Shown here in pieces: positions 40,384 to 50,764 of a stretch of 64,000 nt of DNA. The notes under the pieces were generated by a model. That model saw only the letters and a list, made by a program, of their open reading frames with translations. It had not been told where the DNA came from and did no database searches. Numbering within the stretch: the stretch's first letter is position 1; every line of letters begins with the position of its first letter. Both the position numbers and the translations under genes were made by a program. The stretch is from Galdieria sulphuraria (lineage: Eukaryota; Rhodophyta; Bangiophyceae; Galdieriales; Galdieriaceae). The stretch lies in NCBI RefSeq assembly GCF_000341285.1, contig NW_005178446.1, positions 62,001 through 126,000 on the forward strand. Direction: 5' to 3'.

Positions 40384-41557
40384 CTAGTTTAGGTGAATAC
40401 CTATAGCTTCTGCGAACCTGCAAAACGCATACTTCTCTTTGGCACAAAGAGAAAACGAAGTAGGCTGTGCTGAGGAGGAAGTATCCTTTGAACTAGTAGA
40501 CTTCTTGGTAGGCGACGGCGTGGGTGATGGAGTAGCTGTAGGCCTTGGAGTAGGAGTAGCTGTTGGCCTTGGAGTAGGAGTAGCTGAAACTTTTGAAGAA
40601 TTGTTGGACTTGCTTGAGACGGAAGCACCTGTTGTAGGCTGAGGAGCGTCAGTTGCAGAAGGAGCGTCGCTTGAATTCTTCTTCACTGAGAGAGTTACTG
40701 GGCTGGTACTTGAAGCTCTAGGACTCAGGCTTGAGACAGAAGACCCGCTGCCACTTCCCTCTTGAGCGCCTACTGAGGACGACGAAGAACCATAGGATGA
40801 AGACTGTGCTGCAGAGACACTGGAAACTGCTTGACTGGTGCTTGAGACCCCATAACTAGAAACTTGTTGCTGAGCCGAAGAAACACTGGTGGGAATTTGA
40901 CACTACCAAAGATCAACAAACGTTCTCTCCCTTCCAAATCTCGCTTACCTCATACATAGTACTGTATATTGCAGTATAAACTGCTGCCACCGTGAATGTA
41001 GGAGACACCGTACTGACTACCGCAGCCACTGTGAATGTTGGAGATTCAGTGGTCGTCTCAGTGGCTACAGTTGTCTGATATGCGGTAGAAATGACAGTGT
41101 AAATAACAGAAGGTACACAAGTCTCCACGGCCTTAGAAGTGCTTGTTGCAAAAGTTGTTGAAGTATAGTAGGCAGATTGCACAGAAGTATAGGTAGAAAT
41201 TTTTGTTTCAGCGACAGCGGCCACCGTAGAAGTTGCAGTACTTGTATATGCCCAGGATCGCAGAACGGGACTAGGAAACTTGTCTTGGGAGAAGTACTGG
41301 TCTTCAATCACCCGATCGTAGTTAGAGGAAGATACAGCTTGAACAGCGGACACTGTCTGAGTAATAACAGGCACAGAAACTTGTTGACACCCAGCTTGTT
41401 CTGTATCACTGAGTCCACTATACTCCTCTGGGGTTAAAATCATATATTGTCTAGCTACGTTTGGATGGTATTCAAGACTTCTTCCAACAACTGATACAGT
41501 AAAAATGATATGAAAAACAAGCAGCAACTTGCAGTATTTCTCTCTCAGAGCGTCCAT
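40384..41557 (-). CDS. Secreted Ser/Thr/Pro-rich mucin-like protein
   Basis: Two exons, 40949-41557 and 40384-40902, with a 46-nt GT-AG intron; about 375 residues. It starts MDALREKYCKLLLVFHIIFT, a signal peptide. Then come Thr/Ser/Val repeats (SPTFTVAAVVSTV followed by SPTFTVAAVYTA), a Ser/Gln region (SSYGSSSSSVGAQEGSGSGS) and a Pro-Thr repeat ATPTPRPTATPTPRPTATP leading to SPTPSPTKKS. The C-terminus has two cysteines (FSLCAKEKYAFCRFAEAIG). Such composition is that of heavily O-glycosylated wall or surface proteins. No catalytic domain. Suits a cell-wall role in an extremophile alga, but that is inference. Confidence 0.75.
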
Positions 41558-41821
41558 ACCAACGTATAATGAAACTTCTGAATGCCTATTCCTTTCTCAC
41601 CCCAAAAAAATTAAAAATTTTCTTAATCGGGAATCGTTCATTGTTTCCTTTTTTTTACAAGCAATTCAATTGGCCCATCTAACAGAATTTTGAAATTCCC
41701 AAACAGATCGACGAGGAGGACACGATCCACTTTGTCCCCTCGTTCGAAGAAATGTTCTGTGGTGGGATTGATTATCCTCCTCTCTTCTTATCTGTTGTCA
41801 TCTTGCTTCTTCATCTCCGGT

Positions 41822-43354
41822 TCACTTGTTCAACTGAAACAATCGAATTCTACCTTTCTGCGTACCATAAATAAGACCATCAGCAACAACTCCCGATATT
41901 GTCCTTCCTGGAGAAAATAAAGCGACGTTAATTTCATCCTCCACACTAGGAGTGTAATTGATACGGTCATAGATAACGTCCGATTGCAATGTTTGAACAA
42001 GACTTGTTCGATTTTTAGAATGAAGGTGGTGAATTTCTATAACATCAGCCTTTCCGGTTTCCGACTTGAAAAACTCATTATTCGAATCCCACAAACATAT
42101 CTTAGCCATGTCAGTCACGCTTGGGGAGCGAAAACTAAAACCCGCAAGTAGGTGAGAACCACTTGAAGAAAACTTCAAATTCGTAAGTGCCCAAAGATGC
42201 GCAGAATCTAAAGGTATACTGTATAACATATCGCCCATAAGAACTCCATCTGCACGATTAACAAGCGAAAAAATTGCTATCTGAAAGGCCATCTGGTTGT
42301 CTTCCTCCGGAACACAAGCAACAATCATTTTTCCACAAGGAGAAAAATCAACACCAGCATCATTGTATGCAATGGCTCTCGGAATTATCAATACAGGACT
42401 GCTAGTAGAGATAGTCTGTTCTTCTAGATCAAAGCGATGCAAAACAAATCTCAAACTAAACTGCAACTCTGCAGAAGAGCGGTTCTTTTCCCCAGTAAGA
42501 AGAAACTGTCCAGAAGGGTGAAACTGCACCATATGATACGGTAGAGTAGGCATAGGCGTCTTGAGAATTTCGTACGACTCTTCTCCTGAAGACTCCAAGA
42601 CAGAGAAATCTTCATCATCCCGACAAACACGTACTTTAGTGTTCAAAGGCTGAAAGAGTGAACGGAATGTATTGGAAGAATTATAAAGTTGTGGTACCTT
42701 CCTTAGTGAATATTTACGAAGAAAACCGTATCTCCAAAGAAACACACAAGAACCTGAAGAAACTGCGATAAGTTCTCCGTTAGGATGGAAACTAAGGCAG
42801 CTAATGGATGCAGGAAATTTTTGAGACCGAACACAACTTCCATCTCTCAAGTCCCATACGCAACATTCGTTACCAATGCAACCAGAAGCAAGAATATGTC
42901 TCTTAAAGGGATGAAACTTGACTGTCCAAGGAGTTCTACGGTGCTTCTCCAAAGTCGCTATTTGCTTACCAGAAGGCCACTCAAAAACTTTTACCGAGTG
43001 GTCACCATGAGTCGAAGCAAAGTACCGACCGTCATGGGAAAAGGCTATGGAAATAGTGGACTTCACAAGGGAAGCCGAACGGTCCAGCTCTAAATACCTG
43101 CCTTCCTGTACGAAAAGTCTAATGTATTCACATTCAAGACGATAATTCAATTCTTTCCACAATTTGTACGAAATTTTCTCTCCTCGCTCTCTTTTTTCGG
43201 CGTATATACGAAACACACTTCCTCCCGAAGGACACTCACTCCACATAAGGACAACAGAAATTGCCAAATTGATAATAATGAATTGCAAGAGTTGATCTCC
43301 CATACAATATTCTTGTTGGAACATCACCGCAAGACAATCGTCCAAATGAGTCAA
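41822..43354 (-). CDS. AMBRA1-like WD40 protein (DCAF3 type)
   Basis: Single frame, up to 510 residues. N-terminal WD repeats: SLVKSTISIAFSHDGRYFAS, THGDHSVKVFEWPSGKQIAT, LEKHRRTPWTVKFHPFKRHI, LASGCIGNECCVWDLRDGSC, SISCLSFHPNGELIAVSSGS, CVFLWRYGF. ASTHxDHxVxVxEWxSGK followed by HRRTPWxVxFHP and LASGCxGxExxVWDL is specific to AMBRA1. A second WD block (MVQFHPSGQFLLTGE, DAGVDFSPCGKMIVA, NLKFSSSGSHLLAGFSFRSP) completes a split propeller. AMBRA1 is a DDB1-CUL4 receptor that controls cyclin D and, in animals, autophagy. The likely start is the Met at 43246 (MWSECPSGGS); 43354 overlaps the GCN5 start on the other strand. Confidence 0.75.
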   Translation of the reverse strand: MTHLDDCLAVMFQQEYCMGDQLLQFIIINLAISVVLMWSECPSGGSVFRIYAEKRERGEKISYKLWKELNYRLECEYIRLFVQEGRYLELDRSASLVKSTISIAFSHDGRYFASTHGDHSVKVFEWPSGKQIATLEKHRRTPWTVKFHPFKRHILASGCIGNECCVWDLRDGSCVRSQKFPASISCLSFHPNGELIAVSSGSCVFLWRYGFLRKYSLRKVPQLYNSSNTFRSLFQPLNTKVRVCRDDEDFSVLESSGEESYEILKTPMPTLPYHMVQFHPSGQFLLTGEKNRSSAELQFSLRFVLHRFDLEEQTISTSSPVLIIPRAIAYNDAGVDFSPCGKMIVACVPEEDNQMAFQIAIFSLVNRADGVLMGDMLYSIPLDSAHLWALTNLKFSSSGSHLLAGFSFRSPSVTDMAKICLWDSNNEFFKSETGKADVIEIHHLHSKNRTSLVQTLQSDVIYDRINYTPSVEDEINVALFSPGRTISGVVADGLIYGTQKGRIRLFQLNK

Positions 43355-44762
43355 GATAATAAGGAGGAACCTAAGGAAGTTCCAGTCAATGGCAATGTGC
43401 CTCTTACTGGAGAAATTCCCCTAGATTTTCGCCTGACTCCCTGTTGTGAAGTAAGTTGTATGGAAACCTATCCAAAAATATTTAGACATCAGCAAGGTAC
43501 CTAAAGCTAAACGTCCTCGTCCAGTTCCGGAAGGCGCTTGGGAAATGTCCACAGAGGGCATTCTTGGACCAGATTCTCAACATGCCTATGTACAGAGATG
43601 GTACTCAATGGTTCAGCAAGAAAAGTCCGGGGCTGTCAAGTTCCAAGTGGTTAGAAACGATAGCAAACGAGAAAGCTTGATATTACTCCTAGGACTGAAA
43701 AATGTTTTTGTAAGGCAATTGCCTAATATGCCCAAACCTTATGTGACGCGACTTGTCTTCGACCGAAAGCACGAGTCGACTATTCTTACAAAGTGCACAA
43801 GTAGTGGAGAATATGTGGTTATGGGAGGCTGCTGTTATAGACCTTTCATTGAGGAACGCTTTGCAGAGATTGCATTTTTAGCCATTTCCGATAGTGAACA
43901 AGTTCGAGGATATGGGACAAGACTTATGTCGTATACCAAAGAACGAACGAAGGAACTAGGACTAACTCATATACTTACTTGTGCAGATAATAATGCAGTT
44001 CCCTATTTTAAAAAGCAAGGTTTTTCAAAAACGATAACTCTTGAAAAAGAACGATGGCAAGGTTATATAAAGGATTGTAAGTGGATCTCTGTAAAGTGAT
44101 GAACTTCTTAGCACTGGTCATAGATGATGGCGTTACTCTTATGGAATGTGTCTTAAATCCCAAAGTTGACTATTTGAATATTCCTTCCATGTTAAAAGCG
44201 CAGAAGATGTGCTTAATAGAGAAATTGAAGGAAATAAGTAATATTCATATCGTTTATCCCGGCTTGGATCCGGAGGCTCGAAAGAGGATTCGGTTGGAAG
44301 ACATTCCTGGTTTAAAGGAAGGTCTTGAACAAAGTGAAAGATCTCTTGGCAAGACAATACCCCTTGAATCTCTTGCGGCCCCAAGAGATCCTGCGTCTTT
44401 GCAAGCACTTCATAAAGAACTTCAACACATATTAACTCAAGTTAAGCAGCATCAAAGTGCGTGGCCGTTTTTAGAACCTGTTGATCCTGAACAGGTATGT
44501 GAAAACGTATACAATTTGGGAATTTATATAATGATTCTTTTTACAGACAGGTGCTTTGGACTATTACGATGTTATCAAGAATCCTATCGACTTGAGAACA
44601 ATACAAGAACGTCTTGATAGAGGAGATTATTATGTGACAAAGGAAATATTTGCTGCGGATTTAAAGAGAATGATCGAGAATTGTGAAGCTTATAACGGTG
44701 AAAAACATTTTATTACGGAATTGGCTCACAATTTGGAGCGATTTTTTAATCAAAAATTGTAA
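43346..44762 (+). CDS. GCN5: Histone acetyltransferase GCN5 with bromodomain
   Basis: Four exons: 43346-43450, 43497-44076, 44124-44494, 44547-44762; introns 46-52 nt. HAT domain: FVRQLPNMPKPYVTRLVFDR, VVMGGCCYRPFIEERFAEIA, FLAISDSEQVRGYGTRLMSY (the acetyl-CoA loop QVRGYGT), THILTCADNNAVPYFKKQGF. Ada2-binding and linker: YDGVTLMECVLNPKVDYLNI. Bromodomain: SAWPFLEPVDPEQTGALDYY, DVIKNPIDLRTIQERLDRGD, MIENCEAYNGEKHFITELA. GCN5 is the catalytic subunit of SAGA/ADA and acetylates H3. The catalytic Glu is expected in ERFAEIAFLAI. The N-terminus before the HAT domain is short, as in plants and fungi. Confidence 0.93.
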
Positions 44763-44865
44763 AAGTTATTTTAAGAACAACGTCACATGATAAATAAAAT
44801 GGAATCAATCCCTTTCAGTTGCAAGATTTTTGTAGTTTCTACAAAGTTGTTGTACAAGCTGTTGT

Positions 44866-46276
44866 ATGTTGAATTTACAGCTGTTTTATTTCTTATTCTT
44901 ATTTTCTCTTCTTACATTTTGTACAGCAAATTTTTCTGTTCCTCATGTTTCTGTGAATACCGAGAGATTGATTGAAGACTTGAAAATACTTGGGCAGTTT
45001 TCCGATGGTGACTACCCAGGTATTACTCGACTTTTATACAGCAAAGAGGATAAGGCAGCTCGACGCTATTTAGTAGCTTTATTTGAAAAGTCTGGTCTGT
45101 CAGTTTCTTGGGATCCGGTTGGGAACATATTCGCTCGGTGGGAGGGTAGCGATCCGAGAGCACCTGCAGTGGCTTCTGGTTCTCATTTTGATACTTTGTT
45201 GAATGCAGGCTTGTATGATGGCACTCTGGGTGTTTTAGGAGCATTGGAAGCCGTAAGAAGTTTAAAGGAAGTTGGATTTGAGCCAAAGAGGTCCATCGAT
45301 ATAATTGCTTTTACTTCAGAAGAAGTTAGTCGGTTTGGAATCGGCTGTTTGGGCAGTCGTTATCTGGTCGGAAGTCTTTCGATTGAAGAGTTAGTGAAAC
45401 TTAAGGATAGTGATGGAGTGGATTTTGAAAGTGCTCGAAAGAGTTGTGGATATACAGAAAGGCTTGAAGATTCTAAGATATCGGAAGACTTCTACTCTGC
45501 ATTTGTTGAACTGCATATCGAACAATATCATATTTTGGAAGATGAAGGGATTCCTATTGGCTTAGTGACGGATATTGCAGCTCCAGCGTTGTACACAATA
45601 GAATGGAAAGGTCCTGGAGGTCATGCTGGAAGTGTTCCGTCTAATGAACGACAGGATCCATTCTTGGCAGCTTCAGAATTTGCTCTTTCCTTGGAGCAAC
45701 TTGTGCTAAGAGTACGTATATTTATATCTTTTTTAGTTTTGACTGATGAAACCATTGAAGGATCCCAAAAACAGCCGTGCTACTATTGGTCGAGTTGAGG
45801 TATATCCTGGTTCGGCAGGAGCTATTCCTCGTTCTGCCCGTCTATCATTAGATATTCGAGATATCAACGGTAACTTGTTTTTAGTGGATTATTTAAGTTT
45901 TTAGTGACACTATGAAGAGGAGTCTAGGACGAGAGTAAAGGACCTATCATTAGAGAAGGCTGCTGCTATTGCGAGGAAGAGAAAAGTAACCATGGAAACA
46001 TCACACAATTATTCCTATCCGCCAGCAAGAATGGATCAGCGAATTATTCAAGTTATGGAAGATTCCTGTAGAGCGTATAATTTTCGATATTTAAAACTCG
46101 TTTCCAGACCTTTTCATGATTCTCTGTTTATGGCAACAAAATTTCCAACTGGCATGATTTTTATTCCTTGCAATGGAGGAAAAAGTCATGTACCAGATGA
46201 ATATGCTTCTCCAGATGATATATCACATGGAGTTGAAGTGTTGGCTGAGACACTGGCAAGGCTATCATATCAATAA
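44866..46276 (+). CDS. M20-family ureidoglycolate/allantoate amidohydrolase, secretory pathway
   Basis: Three exons: 44866-45711, 45761-45869, 45918-46276. It begins MLNLQLFYFLFLFSLLTFCT, a signal peptide, in line with the ER location of plant purine-catabolism enzymes. Metal-site motifs: ASGSHFDTLLNAGLYDGTLG (His/Asp), DIIAFTSEEVSRFGIGCLGS (Glu pair), AFVELHIEQYHILEDEGIPI (His), GPGGHAGSVPSNERQDPF, and VSRPFHDSLFMA (last His). This is the beta-alanine synthase/allantoate amidohydrolase subfamily. It most likely releases ammonia in allantoin breakdown; ureidoglycolate versus allantoate or N-carbamoyl substrate cannot be decided. The first intron donor (gtacgt) is phase-conserving. Confidence 0.85.
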
Positions 46277-46688
46277 AGAAGGAAGTGTACCCCATTATTC
46301 CAATCCATCCATCCATCCATCCATCCATCACGTTCCCTCCTCTTTTCCTGCGATCGATTATTGGATTCGCAGTTGTGTGGAATTATTTCAACAGTTGTGC
46401 AGCATTTGTTATTTCCTTTAGGTGAGTAATATCGACTTGGTTTTGCTTCTTTGTTATTTCCCAATGTTCGCCTTGTATCTTGGTTAATCTATTGCGGAAG
46501 ATTTCTGCTGATCCTCCTTCTCTTAAGAGATATGTAAGGGTGATCATAGTCTCTAACGGTTCAAAGCGGGTTCCTCTTATACAGTGTTATTTTGGAGGGG
46601 CCCGTTTCAACGGAAACTCTCTCTTTACACTTGCATCCACATTTTACTTGCTAACGGAAACTGACAACAAACTTTTTAGGCAACACCA
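46277..46688. other. Spacer upstream of 14-3-3
   Basis: Holds the CCAT repeat (46303-46330) and AT-rich sequence; open frames here lack coding character. It must contain the 3' end of the amidohydrolase transcript and the 14-3-3 promoter. Confidence 0.4.
46303..46330. repeat. (CCAT)n microsatellite
   Basis: About seven tandem CCAT units, 27 bases downstream of the amidohydrolase stop codon. Confidence 0.9.
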
Positions 46689-47314
46689 ATGGACGCAGAA
46701 ACAAGAGAGAAGTCCGTTTACCTTTCCAAGTTGGCGGAACAAGCAGAAAGATACGATGGTGAGGAACTTTGTCTAGTCTCCAAACACTTACTTAGGTCAT
46801 TTTGCAGAGATGGTTCAAGAAATGAGGAAAGTTGCTTCTCAAACCGACGAAAACACAACCGAACTTTCCGTTGAAGAGAGGAATCTTTTGTCTGTTGCGT
46901 ATAAAAACGTTATTGGCGCAAGAAGAGCTTCGTGGAGAATTATCTCTTCTATCGAGCAAAAGGAGGAAAGTAAGGGGAATCAAACTCACGTCGCTATCAG
47001 CCGCGAGTATAGAAAGCAAATTGAAAGGGAGATGTCCACTATTTGCAAGGATATCCTAGGTATTCTCGATAAGAATTTGATTCCTTCTTCAAAGAACGGT
47101 GAAAGCAGAGTCTTTTACTACAAAATGTAGGTTCTTTTCTGGTTATTGCTCGTATCGTACTCAAGTGAAAGATAGGAAGGGAGACTACTATCGATATTTA
47201 GCAGAATTTTCGAGTGATGAAGATAGAAAGGGAGCAGCAGAGTCTTCTTTAGAGGCGTACAAAGCCGCGACTGATATTGCTTCAACAGACTTGGCTCCCA
47301 CACATCCTATTAGG

Positions 47315-47346
<32 letters not shown>

Positions 47347-47575
47347 TTATGAGATCATGAATTCTCCTGATCGTGCTTGTCAGCTTGCCAAGCAAGCGTT
47401 TGATGACGCCATTGCAGAGTTGGATACCTTGTCCGAGGAAAGCTATAAGGACTCGACTCTTATCATGCAACTTTTGCGGGACAATCTTACGTTATGGACC
47501 TCGGATATGGGTGGAGATGAAGAAGAAGGTGCCAATTCTGCGGAAGGTGGCGATGGCGCCAAAAAGTCAGAGTAG
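46689..47575 (+). CDS. 14-3-3 phosphoprotein-binding protein
   Basis: Three exons: 46689-46758, 46796-47126, 47176-47575. The first intron is only 37 nt. Landmarks: [138 protein letters not shown]. These include the two 14-3-3 signatures and the phosphate-binding Lys/Arg/Arg/Tyr set. Length about 266 residues with an acidic tail ending GDGAKKSE. 14-3-3 dimers bind phospho-Ser/Thr partners, among them SnRK1 targets. Confidence 0.95.
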
Positions 47576-47866
47576 AAAAGTGAGGACGAGTACTTGTTAT
47601 CGCTCAGGTCGCTTGACATGTCTTTCAATAAAGAAACTTTCTGTGGATGCTTTGGCTCATTATGTGAGCTCTTGTCTCTAGTTTTTATAGTTATCTTAGC
47701 ACAGAGTTATAGAATACTGTTTGACCAAGTCGAAACTTGCAAAATTTTCCTTTTGATAGCATATTAGAAACCCATCTGCTGTAGGAAGTTTTCGATAAAA
47801 CTTTCGTGGAACATTGTATACTTATTGTTCTCCAAACTTCGTCTAGAAACCTTTTAAGAAGACTTG

Positions 47867-47874
47867 GCGCGAAA
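47867..47874. promoter_or_regulatory. E2F-type site GCGCGAAA
   Basis: In CTTGGCGCGAAAG (47863-47875): an exact reverse match of TTTCGCGC. It lies 40 bp upstream of the ATG of the small orphan gene at 47914. Confidence 0.35.
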
Positions 47875-47913
47875 GTATAGGAAGAATGTTTGTTCGATCA
47901 ATTGTTGTATTCG

Positions 47914-48341
47914 ATGACCTTCCGACTCTTTCCTACAACATCTCGGAGTACTTGGTTTCTCGTCGTGTTGTGCTTGTCAATAGCACTTGTCGTTGGTTCG
48001 GTATTGGAGATTAAGAGTAATCGTTAGCTTATTGACGCACACAGTCGCTGATAAACAGTTGTAGGGAAGAACTATCGCCTAACAACTTCTTCAATACTTA
48101 GTTCCGTTTTGAGTTTTCTGTTACCTTCTTGTACCTTAGTTGCGACAACTTGCCCTTTAAGACCCATTAGACCCCTGAATCCAGAAAGTCCTATTCTGTA
48201 AGTATTGTTAAGATCCTTGTTCGAAATTTTGTTGAATTCTGTTGAAGTTTACTAGAAAAATTTAGATATAGGCCAAACTTTGCTATCTATAATCATAGAG
48301 GAACAGTAATGTATATGAATCGTTATGCCGACGCACAATAA
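47914..48341 (+). CDS. Small membrane/secreted orphan protein (three exons)
   Basis: Reconstructed exons 47914-48016, 48059-48197 and 48266-48341; introns GT-AG, 42 and 68 nt, the second with the ideal donor gtaagt. All three exons join in phase into 105 residues: MTFRLFPTTSRSTWFLVVLC, LSIALVVGSVLEIK, NYRLTTSSILSSVLSFLLPS, CTLVATTCPLRPIRPLNPES, RPNFAIYNHRGTVMYMNRYA. It has a signal anchor at residues 14-30 and a second hydrophobic stretch near 50-60. No family is recognised. None of the exons is long enough to stand out alone, so the model rests on splice signals and phase. Confidence 0.4.
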
Positions 48342-48476
48342 TCCACATAAGACGGAAAAGAAGAAAAAAGCAGACCAACTTTTAGGCTTTTGTAAAGGCT
48401 ATACCGTCTCCAAGTAGCTCTCTTCCGTTTTACAAAGGTACAACCGTCGCAATTCTCAAAAACCTGACTTCCATTT

Positions 48477-49334
48477 TTAAGAGTCTTCAATTGTTGCGTA
48501 AGTTATTCGCTTTGATCTCTTCCTGTCCCAAAGAATCTGGGTTACGCAAGTGCTTAAAGAAGCCACAAGTGCGACAACGACGACAAAGAAAACAACTCCC
48601 CAACCCAGGCGCAACTTTAAAGTTCGTTCAGCGTCAAGAACGTCAAACTCAATGTCGTAGGATATCAAAGGGTCTTCAACAAGAATAGTTTCGTTGGTGT
48701 TTGGGTCTTGTTGGAAGAACCTCGAGGTGTTGTAAGTTTCCCCATAAAAAACTGCGACACACCAAACGGAGGACTGACGATATTGCTGGTTATATAACTA
48801 AAGAAATATTCAGTTGAGAATGATGGAGAATATACAACGCACCGTATATGTTATAGGACCATGATTACCGTTTATAAAGACATCGAACATACTTGAGTTT
48901 TCTAAAGATGGTGCTCGTTCGGATCTAAACCTATTATTCGTTGAGAGAAATAAACAAGAGTATTCAAGTTACCTCTAAAACTAGAGCAGGAGAGTCGAGA
49001 TAAAAGTTAGGTTTCAATAGGATTCGCAACCTTCGAAAATAGCCCTCTTCAGGACACCCTCCAGCTACAGCGTAGTAATTCCACTGACTACATATATCCA
49101 CAATCAGCGACGAGTTCAAAACATACCTTTTTAAAAATACCTAACGTTGAGCTTGTGATGAAAGGTCCAATTTCCAACAGGTTGACAATGTGGCAAGTTT
49201 CCTTGAAGTTCTCTAGGAACAACAAACGTCGTTGACTGAGTTGAGTTAACACCACGACACAATTCTGAATCAGCCACTACAATCGATGAAATAAATAAAG
49301 TAAAGATGATGCAAACGAGATGAAGGTGCATCAT
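48477..49334 (-). CDS. Type I membrane protein, unrecognised
   Basis: Exons 49141-49334, 48973-49087, 48843-48924 and 48477-48797. It starts MMHLHLVCIIFTLFISSIVV (signal peptide), then CRGVNSTQSTTFVVPRELQG, NYYAVAGGCPEEGYFRRLRI, LLKPNFYLDSPALVLE, MFDVFINGNHGPITYT, YNQQYRQSSVWCVAVFYGET, TNETILVEDPLISYDIEFDV, and a membrane helix LGWGVVFFVVVVALVASLST with a short basic cytoplasmic tail. Cysteines and N-glycosylation sites (NST, NWT, NTS, NET) fit an extracytoplasmic domain. The second-to-third exon joint does not keep frame with any GT-AG pair I could find; the exact boundary there is unknown. No family recognised. Confidence 0.5.
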
Positions 49335-50095
49335 ACAAACCAATGTCTTGCTCGAAAGTTCGATGCAAGTTGAGCAACCGAGAAGAGAATAATGGGCAAA
49401 CAAAATCTTAAACAATTGTAACAGTCTAAGATAAATTACACATTGCGTCCATAAAAAACCACAAGGAATTCTAAGTTGAATAAGAACCACTTTCAAGGAG
49501 GCTTTGGATTGCACCATAGTATCTAAAAAACTTTACTATTATACTTATCAGTGTAAGATTTGCTTGCTAAATTAATAGCTTCATGGAAACCACCAAACGT
49601 TTGGTCAAAATGACTGTTCGATAGCATTGTTGAATGTCTCGGTGAGTTTTTACTATACCCAACTGTTTTGAAAAAAGTTTTTTTCCAGTCGTTGACTACG
49701 ACACCAACTTCGCAAGTCCCAAGGTTGCCTCACGTCAAGACACATAATAAACTTACTTTCTGATTGCAGTGTTCAAGAAAGTTTACTGGGTTGAACCGCA
49801 GAAAAGTCGTTTGAGCAAATTTTCAAAACGATAGTTGTAAAGAAAAACCTTCACTGTGTCAATAAGTGAGCGACTTGCACGAAAGTGCTTTCAGATGGAA
49901 ACTTTGAAAATATCAAAAAGATGAAGCTTTGGAAGCTATCTCTGATAGTTTTACGAGTATCACGTCTTACAATCAAGTTTTTTCGTTTCAATGTCGGAAA
50001 ACTTTATTCAAGCTCTGCAGGGAATCGATAGTTCCTTGAAAAATCAGAACGAGAATATCACTAGAAAGATGGTAGTTTTCCCTTTAACGGTAGTT
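49335..50095. other. Spacer, nothing recognised
   Basis: About 760 bases. One intron-like GT-AG stretch (gtgagttttt...ttccag, 49642-49689) is present but no open frame joins across it. The open frame running into the tRNA gene is not considered coding. Confidence 0.4.
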
Positions 50096-50181
50096 GCGGC
50101 CGTAACTCAGCGGTTAAGAATTCCGTCAAGAGTGCTTGCTTTACACGCAAGAAGTCGAGGGTTCGAATCCCTCCGGCCGTA
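50096..50181 (+). tRNA. tRNA-Val (anticodon UAC) with a D-loop intron
   Basis: Full cloverleaf: acceptor 50096-50102 (GCGGCCG) pairs with 50174-50180 (one G-U pair); D stem ACTC (50105-50108) with GAGT (50130-50133); anticodon stem CTTGC/GCAAG (50135-50139/50147-50151) around loop TTTACAC with anticodon TAC at 50142-50144; T stem GAGGG/CCCTC (50157-50161/50169-50173) with loop TTCGAAT; discriminator A at 50181. The D loop is 21 nt (50109-50129). A normal loop AGCGGTTA is followed by about 13 extra bases, 50117-50129, best explained as an intron at an ectopic D-loop position. There is no intron at the usual 37/38 site. Cyanidiophyte red algae are known for such ectopic tRNA introns. Confidence 0.9.
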
Positions 50182-50189
50182 CTTGACGA

Positions 50190-50194
50190 TTTTT
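50190..50194 (+). terminator. RNA polymerase III T-run after tRNA-Val
   Basis: Five consecutive T on the + strand, 8 bases past the end of the tRNA, as expected for pol III termination. Confidence 0.7.
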
Positions 50195-50764
50195 GACTAA
50201 ATATTCTTCGAGTAATTAGCTCAATAAATAAATCATACTGCTTTTTTCAGTAAAAAAGTAATTACAGAAAATAATACGAAAGTCAAGCCTTCCCTTTATC
50301 ATCGTAACTTTGCATTTTTGTCAAAATTTTTATTACTATTTCACTGCAAGACTTATATTCTGACTAGGAAGACAGATCATCACACACTTACCAAGTTATA
50401 GCAGTTATTTTCTTCTAAAAGTTCCAGTACATTTGTTCTTCATAAAATTACAACTGAAAAAAACAGAAACTCTTCATTGCCTTGTTGTCAAGACGCAGAT
50501 TATTGAGAAAAGTTTCTGTTTAGAACGCTTCTAACCTAGCTTCCATCTGTGTGGAATGAGCCAGCAAAGAAAGAGTTGCGACTGACATTTCATGCGAAAA
50601 TCGTCTTATTTTCAGTTAAACAACAGTATGTTAATATGTTTGACTCTGAAAATATATCCATTTGTTTCATTTCATCGAACTTCTCATTTTGGGTAAAAGT
50701 ATTCCCAATAACTTGGAATATGCGGTACGTTGGTTTGTATGTAACTATATTTCCACCAAGTATC
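50195..50764. other. Spacer, nothing recognised
   Basis: About 570 AT-rich bases between tRNA-Val and the 3' end of CDC73. Only short open frames without family resemblance. Confidence 0.4.

Noticed and set aside
47556-47563. GCGCCAAA E2F match
   Set aside because: Falls in the coding end of 14-3-3 and far from any start codon; probably codon chance.
49915-49970. Possible C/D-box snoRNA (AGATGAAG ... CTGATAG)
   Set aside because: Boxes only about 25 bases apart and no terminal stem; too weak.
49991-50200. + strand frame running through the tRNA gene
   Set aside because: Most of its length is tRNA-Val sequence; a tRNA with full cloverleaf is the better explanation.
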